From assembly GCA_963930645.1 (NCBI GenBank), contig OZ005662.1, positions 5,213,436-5,277,435 on the forward strand: a stretch of 64,000 nt of DNA. The letters run 5' to 3'. Numbering within the stretch: the stretch's first letter is position 1; every line of letters begins with the position of its first letter. The translations under genes were made by a program, and so were the position numbers. The DNA is from Salticus scenicus (taxonomy: Eukaryota > Arthropoda > Arachnida > Araneae > Salticidae). Of the stretch, positions 24,120-35,163 are shown piece after piece. The notes under the pieces are model-generated. The model saw nothing but the letters and a program-made list of their open reading frames with translations. It was not told the origin of the DNA and ran no database searches.

Positions 24120-24960
24120 CAATTTTGATTTACCCTATTTTATTATTTATTTCTTGATTTATTTACTTAGGATCGCTTTTAGTTTAATTATTTTTCACAA
24201 ATTTTACTCCTATCATGACTCCATTTGCCTTGGGAATATACAGAGGGGTTACAAGATTGACAATAAGCTTGCTGATGAATACACATTTTAAGCACATTTC
24301 AATTTTCTAGATTAATTGATGATTACACAATATACTATTCATTATATTTAGTAAACACACATGAATACTTCATAGTAAAAATTACTAGTACAACAGAACA
24401 ACTGTATGATACTATATAGGAAAAAAAAAATAAACATATTCAAAAAGTATCATATAACATATTCAATAAAGTAGTATATAAAAATAAAGTAGATTTTTTT
24501 TTTTTTTTTTTTTTTTAATGTTTTTTGGCCACTATTTACAGAGAAACGTTTCTCTTTAGATGTAGAACACTACAATAACAATATTTTGTTTTCCTTTGCT
24601 TTGTAATAGTTCGTTTATGTTCGAAAAGTTTTTGACTTAGGTAGTTTCTCAAGATGAATTGTCCAGTCACAGTTCTTTTTAAAAGTCCTTATAGTCCTAA
24701 ATCAAACTTGGTATGAGCACATTTTTTTTTTTTTTCACTTATTCACTACAATACTTAAAAGTTAATAACACAAACATACTTGATGCACATAATACGTATT
24801 GAAAACATAAACAATGTCATAATATACTATACTTAATCTGAAAAAATAATCATATGGATATTAGAAATAATACTGACTAAACTTGTATACTAATACTTGA
24901 CAATAGCAATACTTAAAAAGTAAAAAAAAATATTCGACACAACAGCTTCTCTAACTTGCT
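24120..24960. other. AT-rich sequence, no gene recognised
   Basis: No open frame or motif is supported. It may include the rest of the LTR that begins at 25370 on the minus strand, and poly-T tracts near 24496 and 24724. Confidence 0.4.
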
Positions 24961-25370
24961 TGTGATAATCAATTCCTTCAACTTACCATAATGATACAAA
25001 ACACTAAAAATGTTTATTCAAAAAATTATGTTTATGGGCGCAGCGACCCGTGAAACTCTGTGAGAGCTTGTCAACCAAAAAAGTAATATCTATAAAATGT
25101 AAAAAGTGGTTTTTAGACAAGTCTCATCAGAGGAGGGAGCACACTTGTTGCCTCATGCTCTTCGGGGGTCTCCAATCAGCTGAAGTCCAAGAGAACATGA
25201 GTAAACAAGGGCCTAAAAGAAAAAGGGGTAAGGAGTGGAGGATCCTCATTTCGTGAATACATCTACTAATATTTGTAAATACAGTAATATTTGTAAAAAA
25301 TGAAAAATAAAAAGAGTTAGGGGCACGCCAGTGCCACTGAGCGGAAGAATGGAAAATATGTCTCCCGACA
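24960..25370 (-). repeat. Start of the 3' LTR of the Gypsy fragment (end not resolved)
   Basis: Read on the minus strand, the polypurine TTCGGAGGGA at 25380-25371 is followed by TGTCGGGAGACA, a typical LTR start. The downstream sequence contains a GGGTCGCTGCGCCC segment and an AATAAA-like signal at about 25010. I could not fix the LTR's far end, and 24960 is only a lower estimate. Confidence 0.5.
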
Positions 25371-25487
25371 TCCCTCCGAATTCTCCGACTCAGCTAGGAT
25401 CCTCATCCAATACGTAATGGGACGATAGGAAAGCAAAAACAAAAAAAAAAAAACTTATTTGGGTTACCTCCTGACTGCTAAAGGGGT

Positions 25488-25954
25488 TTATTCATGATAT
25501 AGTTTAAATTTTTGTGGATTATTATAATATCTTAGTTTAGATGAATGTACAATTTCAGACTGTCTTTTAAAATGAGAACTTGGTCTATCAATTTCAAAAT
25601 TTACGTCAGATAACTGTTTTAAAATGGTATAAGGTCCTGAGTATGGAGCAGTTAGCTTACGGGTATTTGGATATTGAAATTCTTCATATAATACTTCATC
25701 ACCAACTTTAAATGTAGCAGGGAGAAATCGAGCGTCATACCTTACTTTATTTTTATTATGATATTCAATTGTATGTTCTTTTGCTAATTTTCTTGCTTCA
25801 TCAACATTTGGATAATAATTCATTGTTATTAGGTATTAAAGGGTCATAAGGTAAATTTCCAAACAATAGATAACTAGGTGAAAATTTTGTAACAGAATGA
25901 GGGGTAGCATTATACTGGCTTAAGACCTCCTCTAGCAATTTTGTCCATGGTACT
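25488..25954 (-). pseudogene. Gypsy-type integrase C-terminal fragment
   Basis: The minus strand encodes, from 25954 to about 25826, the end of a Gypsy integrase core (WTKLLEEVLSQYNATPHS, then FSPSYLLFGNLPYDPLIP). After a one-base frameshift, the C-terminal domain runs to a stop at 25488. That domain contains VGDEVLYEEFQYPNTRKLTA, PYSGPYTILKQLSDVNFEID and VHSSKLRYY, the usual post-core beta-barrel wording of Ty3/Gypsy integrases. The catalytic Asp residues and everything upstream are missing. The fragment is cut at an (AT)n run where the TIR element at 25968 begins. The stop codon lies about 110 bp before the polypurine tract. Confidence 0.8.
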
Positions 25955-25967
25955 ATATATATATATA

Positions 25968-26625
25968 TAGTGTTCACATTTTTTTAAAAAAAGGGCAGGG
26001 CGGATTTATCAAAAAAGGCACATATTGATAAACGGAAGGGCACTTTCTTTCCCACTCACTAAATGATTTATAAAATGTACAGTCCACTAAATGAACAAAC
26101 AAAATGAAATAAATGCAAATAAAAAGAGAATACTCATCTATCTCATCACCTAATTCACAGAGAAACACAGCTGGTACTATCCTTCTTGGATTCATGTCTA
26201 TTTTAATTTAATTATTTATTAAAAATGTACTTAGCATTCATTTACACATGTAAACATGGAACAATGTTAAAATTTATATTTTTGACTGCTAGATTGTAGA
26301 AAAAATTTTACAATTGGATACTAAATTTGAAGTAATTTAGACAATAAGCTTAGCAATTATACTTATTAGGATTTTTGAGTTTTTTAATGTTAAATTCATT
26401 TTTCAATCTTATATCTGATCGAAAACACTAAAATATCTTTAAAAAATAGCGATATAGCAGATGGGAAAATACAGGGCACAATTTCAATTGAAAAAAGTGA
26501 AGGGCACATTTTCCCTTCAAAAAAGGGGCAGGGCGCATTTTTCACTTCAAAAAAGGGCAGGGCGCATCGGCACTAAAACAAAAAAGGGTAGGGCGCAGTG
26601 CCCTTTGAAAAATGCATAACATGAA

Positions 26626-26630
<5 letters not shown>
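25968..26630. mobile_element. Non-autonomous TIR element in an (AT)n run
   Basis: Inverted ends TAGTGTTCAcaTT and, on the right, AAcaTGAACACTA enclose 663 bp. Inside the ends are several GGGCAGGGCGCATT-like direct repeats (left once, right at least four times). Both sides are (AT)n, so a target duplication cannot be read. No transposase; superfamily not assigned. Confidence 0.55.
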
Positions 26631-26659
<29 letters not shown>

Positions 26660-26663
<4 letters not shown>

Positions 26664-28199
26664 AACATGATCTATTAAGCATAGTAGAAGCGAAGCAACA
26701 GATACAAGATCACTGAAACACCAATGACCAATAAGATTTAAAAAAAAAAAAAATCATCAGTGATATATATATATACCTGCTATTACATTGTAATTTAGAT
26801 TGCTGTTTTATATATTTCCAATACTTGCATGCATCTGCATTTGCTAATTGTACATGTATACTGAATAAAGTAAAGTTGAATAATAACTGCTTATTACAAT
26901 ATTCTACAATAGAAATCTGTGAAACATAAAATAGAATTACTGTAAAATCCTGAAAGTGTAGCCCCTCCCTTTTTGAAAAGCAAAATGGATAAATTTCAGG
27001 TGGGGGGGGGGTTATAATCGAGATTCTTTAAAAAAAATCATAAAAAAAAATGAAGAAAAGGGAGGGGAGGTTATGTTTGATGGAGGGGGTACTTTCGGGA
27101 TTTTACAGTACTACTTAAAAGGAAATATTAAAGGGTATCATTTCTTACATTAAAGGTTAAAAAAAAACTGCGTAATGATTCCATTGATAATGTGCATTTG
27201 ACACTTTATGAAAAATTACTTAAATTAGAAATAATTATAATTATTAAAACTTAATTCAAACACACCATTAATAAAAACCATGAATTAAAGTTTTAAATGA
27301 AAATTTATACATAAACATACTACCTTAAATATATACAAAACAAAAGAAGATCACAAGAATAAATTGGCTAAATTTAATAACTTTGTTGGATGGAGAAAAA
27401 AAAAAAAGGGGGGGGGTTACTTTCAGGATAACTGAGATATTTCTCTTTCAGCGAGAAAAGGGGGGGGGGGTTACTTTTGAGATTTTATGGTAATATTCCT
27501 TACTTTCAGCAGTCCACAATAACTCAATATTTGAAATATTCATGCTCAACATGCTCTACAATTCCTTCAATCAGGACTAATTGTGACCCTATTTTAAAAA
27601 TTCTGAAATTACATGAAGAGAAAAAGTCTAAGTGCAGTTTTCTTTCTTTCTTTTCTTTTGGAAACCAATAAAACACATGTACTAAAGTTTTGTAATTAAA
27701 AAAATATATATATTGATTAATTATAAAAGATTTTTCTAAATCTCTATTATGGAGTTATTCTAATCGCCGAAAAGTTGAAAGAAAAAAAAAAAAAGTCCTT
27801 AAATCAAAATATGTTAAACAAAAATTCCTGAAATCAGATGAGCAGTTTTCAGTTTTTACATATGATTTCTGGATATGCAACCTTTTTATCTACAAATCTT
27901 TAAACAAACTGTGTCATACAACAAATGTTAAAGCAATTTTTGACTCTTGATATAAAAATTTCGAATTATTTGACCAATTTCAAATAATAAGCAGTGTATA
28001 TATTCATCTTTGAAAAAAATCATTTTTAGTTTCTGTTGTACCAAAGTATAGAAAACTTTAGTATTCATGAAAATTTTCAAGCTCAATTTTTGGATAGTTT
28101 TATAAATTTTGCAGTACAAGGGAATCAATCCTAAAATCAAAAGAGATGTAAGTGTCCTTATTTTAGTTAGTCAGCTTATTGTTAGTTTGTGTAGATTAT
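26660..28199. other. AT-rich intronic sequence with G-rich microsatellite runs
   Basis: Three similar GGGGGGGTTA...TTTTGGGATTTTA segments (about 27000, 27410, 27460) form short local repeats. No gene, RNA gene or complete element is recognised. Confidence 0.45.
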
Positions 28200-28207
28200 T
28201 ATAAATG

Positions 28208-29756
28208 TAGAGGTGCCAAGTTTCAATAAGAGCTATAAGTAAGCAGAGTTATTTACTTATGCAATGTGGAGATGTGAACCTTGTCACAGAATAATTTATA
28301 TGCACAAGCCCACATATAATAATGAACTGCACTGTTTTTATAAACAAATGTATAATAATATATTAATTAAAAAAATTTCTAAAACAATATGTATTTTTTT
28401 ACATTCTTACAAAATGAAAGACTTTTTTTTTAACCTGTTTTGGAGGGGGGAAAATCATTTGGATCTCTCTCTCTCTTTTCCCCCCCCTTGTGTGTGTGTG
28501 TGTGGGGGGGGGGGGTAAAGGTTCACAAAAATTTATTTAATATTATTATTTAATAGTCACTTTTTCACAGACAACTGTTTTTATGGCATTAAATACTAAA
28601 TCATTGTTCTCTTTTTTAATTTTTTTTCTTTATGTATCTTGCATATAAACCTAACATATCTTTAGGGACCGCGGTAGCCTGGTCGGTAAGAGCAGCGAGT
28701 TCGTGATCGAAAGATTGCGGGTTCAGTCCTCGAGCCGCCCGAAGACCGTCGTGTACGCTAATGGCGACTGGTGCACGTTAAATTCCGTCGTGGTCATAAA
28801 GTCCTCCAAGTTCCCATCAAAAATTATACCTCTGAGGGTACAGGAACATGGGTTTAACTCGCTCTGATCCGGATCAAAATTTGAGTTTCTGTTGTTTGGC
28901 TGGTGCTGCCATCTTTCTCCAGCTTCTGGAGCTAGAAGTCGTACTTCCTCCCTTTGAGGCGCTCCTAATAACGGAAGACGCACCCCTCATGCCTTAAAAT
29001 AAATCTGGTAGTTCCACTACTGGGGCTCGGAAATTCCGAGTGGCACACGATAACAACAACAACAACATATCTTTTGTTTGATGGTATAGTATGTATTTTA
29101 AATTTATTAAGGAAAAAAAAAAACAGATTCATCAAGTTCATTAAAAGGCTAAAAATAATTATATACGTGAGAAATATTGAGCACTTCTATCACTTTTTTG
29201 GTTCTAGAAGTAATTCCTGATTATTATCTGGGAAGCAGGAGGGAGAGTCAAAATATAAATAATTTGATAAATGAGAAATGAAACAATTCTACTTCTTTAT
29301 AGGTTCTAGAATCTAATAAAGCAAGTTTAAAATGAATATTGACATTAGGTAGCTGATGGAAAAAGATAGGGAAACTAAAGTTTTCTGCAGAGTTTTAATC
29401 GACGATGGCTAGTTGCAGATAAGAAAAGAGGGAGAGGGGAGTCAAAACACAATTACATCAGCAAGAAATATTGTATAATTCTATTTCTTTATAGTTTCTA
29501 GAATCTTATAAAGCAAGTTTAAAATGAATATTGACATTTATGTTGTGGAAGGAGAAAAAATGGGAATTTGAATGCTTCTGTTGTGTATTTGATCGTTGAT
29601 CGTTGGTGTTTTTTTTTTTTTTTTTTTTTAAATGAATGATATCCACGGCTTTTTTTTAAAAATGCATAATCCGTAATTCTTATATGTTTCCGTAATGCTG
29701 TAATTATTGCCATAAATCCGTAATAATTACAGACAAATCGTAATACTTGGCACCTC
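28208..29756. mobile_element. hAT-like non-autonomous element, interrupted by a SINE
   Basis: Left end TAGAGGTGCCAAG and right end CTTGGCACCTC are inverted repeats, flanked by the 8-bp duplication TATAAATG (28200-28207 and 29757-29764). The interior shares blocks such as TTGAGCACTTCTAT and AAAATGAATATTGACATT with the elements at 18436 and 55077. There are two head-to-tail relatives of that block here (about 29165 and 29330). No transposase ORF. Confidence 0.75.
28664..29063 (+). mobile_element. tRNA-derived SINE, about 400 bp
   Basis: The head is tRNA-like: an A box TAGCCTGGTCGG at 28675-28686 and a B box GGTTCAGTCC at 28720-28729, correctly spaced for RNA polymerase III. A GC-richer body follows and the 3' tail is (AAC)n. 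An 11-bp duplication, AACATATCTTT, flanks it at 28653-28663 and 29064-29074, indicating target-primed insertion. It sits inside the hAT-like element and so is younger. An antisense ORF across it is incidental. Confidence 0.85.
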
Positions 29757-29764
29757 TATAAATG

Positions 29765-31290
29765 AATATTAAGAATTTATACCAGTTTTAAAAGTATCCT
29801 TTATGAACTGGCTAGAACCCTGATTTTCACTTTCTAATTTGTAATCTTCATAAATTTATACAAATTTTAAAATTTTCATAACATAGTTGAATAGGGCAAA
29901 GTTGACATCTATAAGATTAAGATTGAAGGTTAGTCTAGTTGGTGAGGCATTTCAATCTGTAACTGGAAAATGGCCATCAGCAAAGTTCATTGCTCTAATC
30001 TTGAATATAATATGTTCTATAGTAAATATTTATGAGAGCAAATATATGATGCAGAATTGAGCATATATTCCTATGCCAGCTATTTTCTAGTTGTCGCACT
30101 ATTGTAGTAAGCATTTAAATGTAAATGTAATGCTAATTCTTCTGTTTGTAAAAATTTTAACCCAAAATAAAACTTATTTTTTATGTAAATTGCTTTGTTA
30201 AAAAATAAATAAAATAATCTGGTGTGTCTCTCACACGACTTGCTCTTATTCTGAAATTTAGTACTATAAATACATTTTGGATATTAACCCTTTTAGCGTT
30301 AGCCGTTTTTCGATATATCTGTTTAATGATTCATAAAATTAATACTATGCACAGTATAAATATGAAAATTTTATACAATATACATGTTTATTAATCTTAT
30401 TTTCTCGAAAAAAGAAACATATATTTCAAAATTTAGCCATACCAGCCTTTTGTTTTGACTATACTTAACAGAAAAAGACAGGCTTAACTCTTATAGGGTT
30501 AAAAAGTAACATAATGAGTACTATTAAGTAAACCTATGTTAAAACAATTCAAATTAGGCTTCAGAAGAGTTCTCAACCCCCTGTTTCATTACTACACCTA
30601 TATTTACATAGAATTTAAATCTGTCATTAAAATTAAAAGTTCACTTAAAATTATTCAGACAACTTTCACACGCAGCATTCCTTGAAACTTATCAGTCTTG
30701 ATCAAACTTTTCCAGCAACAAACTTATATTAATTTAAAAATACAACTTTTGGATCTCTTGAAATTATTCTTTTTTAAGTTACTCTAAGAGACACAGACAA
30801 AGATCAAGCTTTAAAAAACCTGATTTTGGTAATCAGGAATCCTCAAAACATGTAAAAATATAAAAAGCAAGCGATGAATATTTAGCTTAAAAACATACAT
30901 TATTTATCATATGTCTATGAGGAATTTATTTCCATTCCTGAACAGCTTTCCTGGATATGGTAAAATATTATAGTAAAGCACTTCCTCTAACAATAAAAAA
31001 GAATGTTGTTGCTTAAATATTTGCAGCCCTTTATATCATTTGAAGATTATGTACAAACCACATAGTGCACCTAAATATAATCCTATATAGTAATAATATA
31101 CGGCACAACCTGAAATGCACTTCCATCAATTTTCAGCTATTGCCGCACTATAATCTAGTTCTTTTGTGTAGCCTGTAAATGAACAGTGAATGATTTCCTT
31201 GCCATATTCTACATGAGACATGTTTTTACGAATATAAAAAATATACATTCATTTCATTTGGTTCAGTGCAGTCTGTAGATGTTAAACTAT
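29765..31290. other. AT-rich intronic sequence, no gene recognised
   Basis: Long intron sequence between exons 7 and 8. A segment near 30780-30860 (GACACAGACAAAGATCAAGC..., TGATTTTGGTAATCAGG) resembles the one near 31470-31560, so it holds old dispersed repeats. No coding region. Confidence 0.4.
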
Positions 31291-31314
31291 ACTTACCTGT
31301 AATTTCCCCCACAG

Positions 31315-31770
31315 ATGTAATGTATTTCAATACTCTTGAGTGTCCCTGTACACGAACCATTTGCTTCATCTCAACAAAAAGTTTAGTGCAGCATCCCTAT
31401 ATGATACACATTTAGAATACCAAGTTTGAACTTTCAGTTGCTATTTGTTCTTGAGATATGCTGATAAAAGACACACACACACACACACACACACAGAGAG
31501 AGACCAACCACTTAAAACATGATTTTCGCATTCAGGGGACCCCCAAAATGTGTAAATATAACAAAAACTCCTATACCACCATGTTAAAATTTAGAAAAAG
31601 TGGGATGGTAATGCAGGTTGTTGGACAATTTTTACCAAAAGTTGACAGGCATTAATTTATGTCAGTGTGTAACAACATACCAATTTGTATGAAATTCTGT
31701 GCAGTAGTACCTGAGATACAGTCGCCACAAAATTTTGTACACAGAGATAGACATTTTCTAAAAATGGTCA
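31315..31770. repeat. Two adjoining dispersed repeat fragments
   Basis: 31445-31315 on the minus strand matches 14700-14850; a (CA)n run at 31471-31494 follows. From about 31560 the sequence resembles the repeat at 22445-23060 in block order. The two small ORFs here have no domain. Confidence 0.45.
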
Positions 31771-32159
31771 AATTGTGCTCTACAGCTCTCAAAACATGTA
31801 AATCCATCAAAAACCCGAGGCCGAAAATTTTTACGAATCCAATACTTTCTTCTATTGAATATAGAAGAATGTAAAAAAAATAAAAAAATAATAATAAAAA
31901 GCTATCAATCTTACATTTTTACATTTTCTTGATCTTTATAACAGTTTTATTTGCATATTTGTATTCTCTGGAGAAAGAAAAGAAAAAATAAATATATAAA
32001 GCTATAAAATCTACAATTAAAAAAAAGACCCTAATTCACATTTGAAAAACTCACTATAAATTTTTTGTTAGAATGAGAATATGCCACTCATTTTTTTTTA
32101 GTCTGAAATTTTTAAATGTTGATTGATACAATTAAATTTGCAAGTTTGACAACACTTAC

Positions 32160-32230
32160 CCTACAATAGAAATCTGAGCTGGATGTATCAGGGATAGATG
32201 CTTGTTCAAACAACTTCTCAAGCGATGGAG
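32160..32230 (-). CDS. Exon 7 of the zinc-finger gene
   Basis: Acceptor TCTCTTTCTAG and donor AGG|GTAAGT bound 71 nt. Two entry bases complete a GCT codon with exon 6. The exon encodes PSLEKLFEQASIPDTSSSDF followed by Tyr-Cys-Arg and ends in phase 0. This is the only frame open over the exon in the predicted phase. It adds a short acidic/Ser-rich segment to the protein. Confidence 0.65.
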
Positions 32231-32352
32231 CTAGAAAGAGATCAGATTATTTATTGTAATTTTATTTTATTCAAGAACTGGGTAGTTAAAGTTACTGTTT
32301 AGACCTATCCCATTCTAATAGAAGTGTGTTGTTGAAACTAGGTATGAACATT

Positions 32353-32787
32353 TAAAAATACCTTAAAGTCCTTTAATTGAGCAGCATTACTATACATTTC
32401 GACTCGCTAATCGTGGTCATCATCAGGTTGAAAAGTTGCTGCTTTACTGACCATCTTGCCACTGGCTTCTTCATCTTCTCCTTCAGTGCTGACGTCATAA
32501 TTTGGTTGTTTCTTTTTAATTAGTTGTTGCCATTCTTTCAGCATTACGCTGTGCTCTCTCTCATTAATAGCACTGTTAGATGTCAAAATTTCCAGTGCTT
32601 CACGCTTTAAGGCACACTGAAGGAGAAGATGAAGCCAGTGACAAGATGGTCAGTAAAGCAGCAACTTTTCAAGCTGATGACGACCGCAATTAGCGACTCG
32701 AAATAAATAGTAATACTGCTCAATTAAAGGACTTTAAGGTTTTTTTAAATGTTTTTAAAGTCTAATTCGTCCTTTTATATATAATTT
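32353..32787. mobile_element. Fold-back insertion with 17-bp target duplication (PLE-like)
   Basis: Two arms of about 150 bp (about 32353-32493 and 32611-32770) are near-complementary. They share CTGAAGGAGAAGATGAAG, a TGGTCAGTAAAGCAGCAACT segment and TTAAAGGACTTTAAGGT, and are separated by about 120 bp. The 17-bp sequence AACTAGGTATGAACATT occurs at 32336-32352 and 32788-32804, so this is an insertion. Each arm holds a CTGATGA...GAAA arrangement resembling a hammerhead ribozyme core. Penelope-like elements are known for such ribozymes, variable target duplications and inverted structures; assignment to them is an inference. Confidence 0.7.
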
Positions 32788-33490
32788 AACTAGGTATGAA
32801 CATTATATGGACCACAAGAAAAAAGTCTGCCAAATAAGAGTAATAATTCGAATTTCGACTCACAGATGGTGCCTTTTATGTAATGTAGAAAAAAAAAAAC
32901 ATTATGTAAATGAGCGTTTTGAAAAATAGTAGTAAATGTTTTAAAATCACTGTTCACCATGCCTTTATAAGAATACGATCATTCCCTACTGACTAAATTT
33001 TTTATTAGAATGGTAGTAATTTTTTAACTGCAGTGCAAGATATCAACACTTTAAATGATGGATTTTGCATTCATACCACTTTACAATGGGTTACAAAAAT
33101 GCTTGTACTATAAATTAAAAAAAAAAAAAAAAAAAAAAAGGAAAAATCAGGAGAGCGATGTGAATCGAAGATTATGATAAACTGCACATTCTTTTGACCA
33201 TGGCAATATGACTTTTCTTTTACAGTCTCAATTGAAATAAGTTTCCATCATCTTTGCAGCACATCGAACTCTCCAATCTCTTTAAATTTAAAAGTCATTT
33301 TTCTCAAACTATCTTCACAGAGGCCTTTTTTTGCAAACCTTTCAAGCAGTGCTATCCGCATTTGTAATGATCGATAGATGGCACTTTTCAAACTTTTGTT
33401 GTTAGTAAATATAATAGCCACGTGTATTTATTATTGTTGTATTTGTGTTACTAGTTAATATTCGTGCTATAATTTCTCTGCCGTTACATC

Positions 33491-33712
33491 ATGGAAAATC
33501 GACTGCCTTTGGAAAAAATATTTCAGTTTATTCAAAGTTCGATCAGAAGTAGATTTTTAACTGAAACTGAACAAATATTAGTTTCAAATCATCTGATTAA
33601 TTCTTTACTTCCATTAGCTGAAGCAACTGAAATTTTTAATTTGTCATTTGGAAATAAATGGAAGCTTAATTCTGAATTTCTTGATCCTTTGGAGTTACAC
33701 TATGGCACATAG
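33491..33712 (+). CDS. Hypothetical 73-codon ORF
   Basis: ATG in a favourable context (ATCATGG) opens a 73-codon frame rich in Leu, Ile, Phe and Glu with no low-complexity bias, ending TAG. I recognise no domain. It lies on the strand opposite to the zinc-finger gene, inside its intron, immediately before a repeat that starts near 33745. It could be a fragment of a transposon-encoded protein or chance; there is no independent support. Confidence 0.25.
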   Translation: MENRLPLEKIFQFIQSSIRSRFLTETEQILVSNHLINSLLPLAEATEIFNLSFGNKWKLNSEFLDPLELHYGT

Positions 33713-33744
33713 CAGTATGTGTTATCTTTTTTACCATATTTATT

Positions 33745-34850
33745 CATTTTTACTTCCATTACCCTACTACCGTAGGCAATGGAAGTATTGTATTCGGTCT
33801 GAAAATTCGATATCGGGTTTTCACCTGATTTACACGTTTTAAGGTCCCCTGAGTCCAAAAAAGTGGTTTTTGGAAATTGGTCAGTGTGTATGTATGTGTG
33901 TGTGTATGTATGTGGAGAATCTTCTGGCTATTATAGCTCAGAAACTAATAAAGATAGAGCTACGAAACTTTAGAATTGAGATACGTCTGGTGTACAGATG
34001 AAATTTCCAAATTTTGGTGAAAATTGAAAAACCGGAAGTGGGACACCGGAAACCGGAAGTGGGACCGTAAGTCCGTATCTCAAAAACGGCTCTAACGATT
34101 TTCTTCAAACTTGCTATATAAACACTCTATTAGATGTCCTTTCGAATGATATAGTTGGTTAGTTCAGGAAAATTGATAGGCGTCCTGTATAAATAGCTCA
34201 ATTTTAGGCCTCGCAATGGCGTTCCTTTAAAAACGGTTGTACGGATATTTTTCAAACTCGAAATTTTAACTCACTTTTAAATATGCTTTTGTATGTAATT
34301 ATTGTTTTCATGTCAATAATTGAGTTCAACCGGAAATGGGACATCGGAAACCGGAAGTGAGACCGTAAGTCCGTATCTCAAAAACGGCTCTAACGATTTT
34401 CTTCAAACTTGCTATATAAACACTCTATTAGATGTCCTTTCGAATGATATAGTTGGTTAGTTCAGGAAAATTGATTGGCGTCCTGTATAAATAGCTCAAT
34501 TTCAGGTCTCCCAAGGGCGTTCCTTTAAAAACAGCTGTACGGATTTTTTTTCAAACTCGCCATTTTAACTCACGTTTAAATATGCTTTTGTATGTAATTA
34601 TTGTTTACGATTAATAATTGACTTTTTGTAAATGTTGGCATCTCAGAAACGATTCTAACGATTTTCTTGAAAATTTTTATTTGGTTGATTATTATTTTTC
34701 TAATTATTATTTTAAATAACTTATTTGACGGATAGAGCAATTTTGTTACGTATTTAAATCAAAAATGTATATAAAATGTTTATAATGTGTGTAGTACTAG
34801 GTAATGGAAGTCGTGTGGCTGTTACACACCAGATTTTTATTCAATAAATA
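33745..34850 (+). repeat. Dispersed repeat with hairpin start and a 297-bp internal duplication
   Basis: It begins with a hairpin (CTTCCATT...AATGGAAG, about 33755-33786), then GTATTGTATTCGG and TTTACACGTTTTAAGG. The same layout is found at 43873 (hairpin, GGTATTGGATTCG, CTACACGTTTTGGG). The block starting AACCGGAAGTGGGAC at 34031 recurs at 34328 with few changes. The right end contains AGGTAATGGAAGT, the inverse of the left tip. No transposase ORF. Confidence 0.6.
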
Positions 34851-34902
34851 TATGTGAAACTAAACATCGAATATACAGCAAGCAATGGCGTCTCGACGAA
34901 AG

Positions 34903-35163
34903 CTATCCGTGTATTGTTAATTTCACCTTAGCCCACCAGAGAGCGAACATTTCATTACAATCGCAGATTTTTGCCTTAGGGGAGTTTACTGTCAGAATAA
35001 TGAATTTAGTTGGTATAGGCTTATTGTCATGAAAGACTGAAATGTGTTTAACTGCAACAATTCTTTGATCTTTTAAATTCTCAAGTATTTCAGTCTCTGG
35101 TATAAATTGTAGATCAGGTTCAGAGATGACACCACGACTAATATTTATTGTTCTGTGGGTCAC
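34903..35163 (-). pseudogene. LINE ORF1 (jockey-type nucleic-acid-binding protein) fragment
   Basis: An 86-codon minus-strand frame contains GVISEPDLQFIPETEILENL, a short basic stretch and KPIPTKFIILTVNSPK. This arrangement is typical of the segment before the CCHC zinc knuckles in ORF1 proteins of jockey-like non-LTR retrotransposons of arthropods. After NSPK the similarity stops and the knuckles are absent, so the copy is truncated. No reverse transcriptase accompanies it. Confidence 0.55.

Noticed and set aside
25110..25130. Hammerhead-like CTGATGAGACTTGTC on the minus strand
   Set aside because: The GAAA core is missing (TAAAA instead) and helix I does not form; it lies in a Gypsy-type LTR.
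28665..28735. Functional tRNA gene
   Set aside because: A and B boxes are present, but the cloverleaf is not complete and the segment is the head of a SINE with a body, an (AAC)n tail and a flanking duplication.
28723..28983. 86-codon minus-strand ORF
   Set aside because: It lies entirely in the body of the tRNA-derived SINE.
31290..31345. Exon ending at ATTACAG|GTAAGTATAG on the minus strand
   Set aside because: The possible lengths (38 or 49 nt) do not preserve the phase between exons 7 and 8, and the sequence is partly a dispersed repeat.
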